A DNA stretch of 64,000 nt from Strigops habroptila (Eukaryota > Chordata > Aves > Psittaciformes > Psittacidae): NCBI RefSeq assembly GCF_004027225.2, contig NC_044278.2:65445923-65509922 (forward strand), read 5' to 3'. Positions 60,860-64,000 of the stretch are shown here, piece after piece (position 1 is the stretch's first letter; each line of letters begins with the position of its first letter). The translations under genes were made by a program, and so were the position numbers. The notes under the pieces are model-generated. The model made no database searches, was not told the origin of the DNA, and saw only the letters and a program-made list of their open reading frames with translations.

Positions 60860-60876
60860 TTTTTTTTTTTTTTTTT
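60860..60876. repeat. T17 homopolymer
   Basis: Uninterrupted T run in intron 1. Confidence 0.9.
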
Positions 60877-62109
60877 CCTGGTATCTAGTGGCAAATAGTT
60901 GGATGAAAGAAGGATTATATTTATGTAAATTGTAGGAAATGGTATAGCCAAACTAGTAACCAAAACCAGAAAAAAAAGTACAACTTGGAATATATTGAAA
61001 TACTAGTGGAGGGATTTGCTGCTTATATACCCTTTGCAAAAACAGGGTTTGGGCCATATTAATGGCAACTGACTGATGAAGGCATTAAGTGCAGTTTCTT
61101 GCATGACAGAGAAGGATTTTGTTTGTGTATCGGGCACATAAATGAGAAGAATATCTGTACATCTGCTGTAATACAAGAATTTCTCTGCAGCTGTGACACA
61201 TTACAATGGAGGCTTTTGCCTAATGCATCAAGATTTTGCTATTAGCAGTTTCTCTTAGACAGTTGCTGTTTACCTGCTCAAACACTCTAAAGGACATTGG
61301 TACACAGCATGGTTTGCTATGATGCAGCAGGGTTGCTCTAAATACAACATTTCCAATTCATGCCCACCAGTAAAGATGACAATTTAAAATATCTTTTAGG
61401 ACATAGCTATTCTTTCCCCTTTATTGTTTGCTGCTACCCTGCCTTTTTGCTTTCCCTTTCCTCAAGTTCTCTACCAGACTAACCTCTCCTGGTGTGTTTG
61501 ACTGTGGGTCTTTGGTATAGAAATATGCTGTACTAAGGACAATTTTCTAAAAGAGGAAATATGAATATCCATGACAGCAGACCTGCAACTGAAAAGTGTA
61601 GTTTGTGGTGTATAGAAGTTGGGTAAGAATAAGCTGTGTGCCCATGAAACAGAAGAGGGTAACTGCAGAGGTATCTTGACTTTTCATTTATTGTTCATGT
61701 TGGTTTGATTCTGGCTTGCTCTACAGAACAGAGTGCTTTAGTTTGAAGAAGTTTTATGTATAAATCCACAGAAAAATCGAAGTCCTTCATTAAAATGGTG
61801 TTACCTTTAGGTTTGGCAACATTAGATATGGAGTCCCATCTGTTTGGTTTAAATGAAAAATAAAAAAAATATTTGTTTTAATTATGCAATTTTCAGTTTT
61901 GCTGAATTTTTCTTTCATCTTATGAAGAAAGTAATTATGTAATTTACTTTATTTGTGATTTATCTTTACTTATTCATTGCATCTGTTTAGCCTCTTCCTT
62001 TGGCAATGTCAGGCTTCACCCCCAAATAAATAAATATTAGCCTTTGTAATCTCTATATCAGTACTCTTTCCTTTTAATCTCTTTCTCAACAATGTCTTTA
62101 TTTTAGATT

Positions 62110-62790
62110 GTGGTTGGTCCCAGATGAGTGTTTTCATTGATCTGTGCATATCAAGAGGGTTTTCCCCTCCTTCAGTGGTCATACTGAGTTTTTAATTCTA
62201 GACGTAGTATTTCATATGGTTCTTTCCAGTGTGCATCTATTAGCCTTGGCAGTGCTGGATTCCATCTGCCGTTGTTTCCCCTTTCACTAGGCTCTTTTAA
62301 GCAAGCCAAAAGCTTCTTGGCTGGCTCTGGCCTTGATTAACCTAAGACTTGTTGTGTCACTTATAAACATTTCCATCTTATTGTCAGTCGCATTTCCAGG
62401 TGATTAATAAATAGATTAAACACTTTCACCCCTAGTAAAGAACCTGGGGGCACCCTGCTGTTAACATTTAGCCACATGGAGCAGTGACTGCTAATAAATA
62501 TATTCTGTCTTTGTATTCTGCTTTTCGTACATGGTTTGTAATCGATGACAGTGCTTTACTTCTCATCCTGTGATTACTTAGTTTCTGTAACAGCCTTTTG
62601 TGGGAAGCATTCTCAAAGGCTCTTTGGAAGTCCAGAAAACTTTTATTAGCTAGTTCTCTCTTATCTGCTATTTATTAACATGTAAAAGGAATTATAATAG
62701 GTTAAGGAGACATATGAGGCATTAAGGCTTCTAACTTTAATCCGGATATTTAACACTTTTATTTTTAATTGATACCTCAGTTAGTGTATT
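62110..62790 (-). mobile_element. Ancient CR1 (L3-type) reverse-transcriptase fragment, minus strand
   Basis: The succession ATTAATAAATAGATTAAACAC, CCTGGGGGCACCCTGCTGTTAAC, CCACATGGAG, TTTGTAATCGATGACAG, CATCCTGTGATTACTTAGTTT, CAAAGGCTCTTTGGAAGTCCAG and AATAGGTTAAGGAGACATATGA follows, in reverse complement, the RT region of the old amniote CR1/L3 group (LFNRF, the SLGVP-like block, AFDKVPH-type codons). All frames are broken. The left part (62110-62350) is more weakly supported than 62390-62720. It is much older than the CR1 copies upstream of the gene. Confidence 0.65.
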
Positions 62791-64000
62791 TATTACTGCA
62801 GTAATACATTTGTGGAACTGTTTGAATTCTTCCTTGGTTCTCTCAGTAGTTACATGAAGATGACCACTCTCCTGCATGGTTCAATATACAAACTGATTTC
62901 AATGTGAGAATGCATAACTGTGGATTTTTTTGGGTTAGTCTTAAATTGCTTTGGGACTCTTGAATAAACGGCATTCCATTATTGGTATACATTGATCTTT
63001 TATTTATTGATCTGTTCCATTCATTCCTTTTATGATATCCAAGTTGTTGAAAGCTCCTTATCTTTACTTGAAAGGGTTGGTATCGCCTCAGTGCTATCTG
63101 AGACAAAAAGTGATGTGAAAAATAATGATTTCTATATTTCTATCTTGTCCAGTTTCTTTTTTAGCTTCTTGGGAGGGTAATCAAGATCTCTCTTGGTCAT
63201 ATTTTTTATACAGTTACTCCATATAGTCTCATTTAGCCATTCCACTTCCTTATTAAGACGTGCCTGTCACTGTTTATGCGTTTTGAATACCAGAAGTGTT
63301 CTTTTCCAGGTACACTGGCAAATCCACAAATAGTTTACATATTGCAGTCCCAGAAGTAACCTGGATATTCCTTGTTCAAAGATCTGATTGGGTTTTAGAC
63401 TAATTTTTTAAATTTTATTGTAACTCTGTACCACTTGGAAGGGAGAGTAACATGTTTTTCCCAAAGAAGGAGTCTGGTAGTGGAGCTCCTGGGAGTTCTG
63501 GGTCATGCAACAGAGAAAAGACAGTCCTGGAAATTTTTACTGAGATACTGTTTCCAAGTCTCTTCCTGCCTGGATGTGTTGCAGCATCTATGTACACACA
63601 TACCTCATTTTCTAAGGTGCTGCTTTTTAATATGCATGTTTTCTGTACCTATTCCTTCAGAGAAACAGCATTTTTTTTAAAACCCTCTCTCCGCTCTCCC
63701 GCCCCCCGAAAAAATCTGGTGGGGGGATGCTGTTTGCGTAGTTGCCTAGTAGCTGGAGAACTTAAGTGAGACACAGGGAGTTTGCTAGCGTATGTTCAAT
63801 GCCCTTCACAGCTTGATGATGTTCAGCGACGTAAGCATAGTGAAGCAGTAGGAATAGCAACAAGTGGTAGTTGGTAGGGTATGGATGAGAATTGTTTAGC
63901 AATAAGTTGCTCTGTGTTCAAATTAATTTTTTTTTTCCCCCCTCCATATTTCCAGTTAGATTTTGCTGAGGAGTATTTTTAGTACAACCAGTACTAGTAA

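Larger units (their letters stand above)
45725..64000 (+). other. NALF1: NALF1 intron 1 (5' part)
   Basis: No further NALF1 coding segment (expected to resume with a Cys-rich region after CPEDCK) is visible to the end of the window, in line with the very long first intron of this gene in other vertebrates. The first 0.8 kb is CpG-rich and the rest AT-rich. It holds a small CpG patch at 47.7-47.9 kb, poly-T runs, an AT/TG microsatellite and an ancient CR1. No other gene was recognised. Confidence 0.85.

Noticed and set aside
1..64000. CRISPR arrays, operons, tRNA or rRNA genes
   Set aside because: I found no regular spacer-repeat arrays, no bacterial-style gene packing and no tRNA or rRNA signature by eye. 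The sequence is vertebrate genomic DNA.

Overview
The window is vertebrate nuclear DNA and almost certainly from a bird. The evidence is several CR1 LINEs with the ATTCTATGATTCTATG-type 3' terminus typical of avian CR1, two solo LTRs that resemble endogenous-retrovirus LTR families I know from bird genomes, a mostly AT-rich background with very few long ORFs, and one CpG-island first exon. I see no bacterial, phage or organellar content. Species was not determined.

The only protein-coding gene I can support is NALF1 (formerly FAM155A), the NALCN sodium-leak-channel auxiliary factor, on the + strand. Only its first coding exon is present (ATG at 44903, splice donor after 45724, 274 codons). 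It lies in a CpG island of roughly 43.95-46.51 kb. The leader carries a YY1-type AAGATGGCGGC element and at least six upstream ORFs. The last of these overlaps the NALF1 start codon in an ATGA arrangement. From 45725 to the end of the window is the 5' part of intron 1.

Layout: 1-3.68 kb, AT-rich unique DNA; 3.68-4.25 kb, solo LTR with a perfect 5-bp target duplication; 6.04-7.21 kb, CR1 (-); 7.2-15.3 kb, unique DNA; 15.35-16.67 kb, decayed CR1 (+) with a younger CR1 3' fragment inserted in it; 16.89-17.52 kb, younger CR1 (+); 19.05-20.15 kb, long solo LTR; 21.48-23.08 kb, CR1 (-) of the same subfamily as the 16.9-kb copy, so the two form an inverted pair; 23.1-29.6 kb, unique DNA; 29.58-32.1 kb, a less AT-rich block I cannot identify; 33.35-33.41 kb, remnant LTR 3' end; 42.6-42.83 kb, ancient CR1; 43.95-46.51 kb, NALF1 promoter, leader and exon 1; 47.72-47.89 kb, an isolated intronic GC/CpG patch; 62.1-62.79 kb, ancient CR1.

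I did not find an undescribed multi-gene system. The observations most worth following up are the uORF architecture of NALF1 (a 71-codon uORF encoding a Leu/Phe-rich membrane-like segment, and the ATGA overlap), the precise nested CR1 insertion, the intronic CpG patch, and the unidentified 29.6-32.1 kb block.
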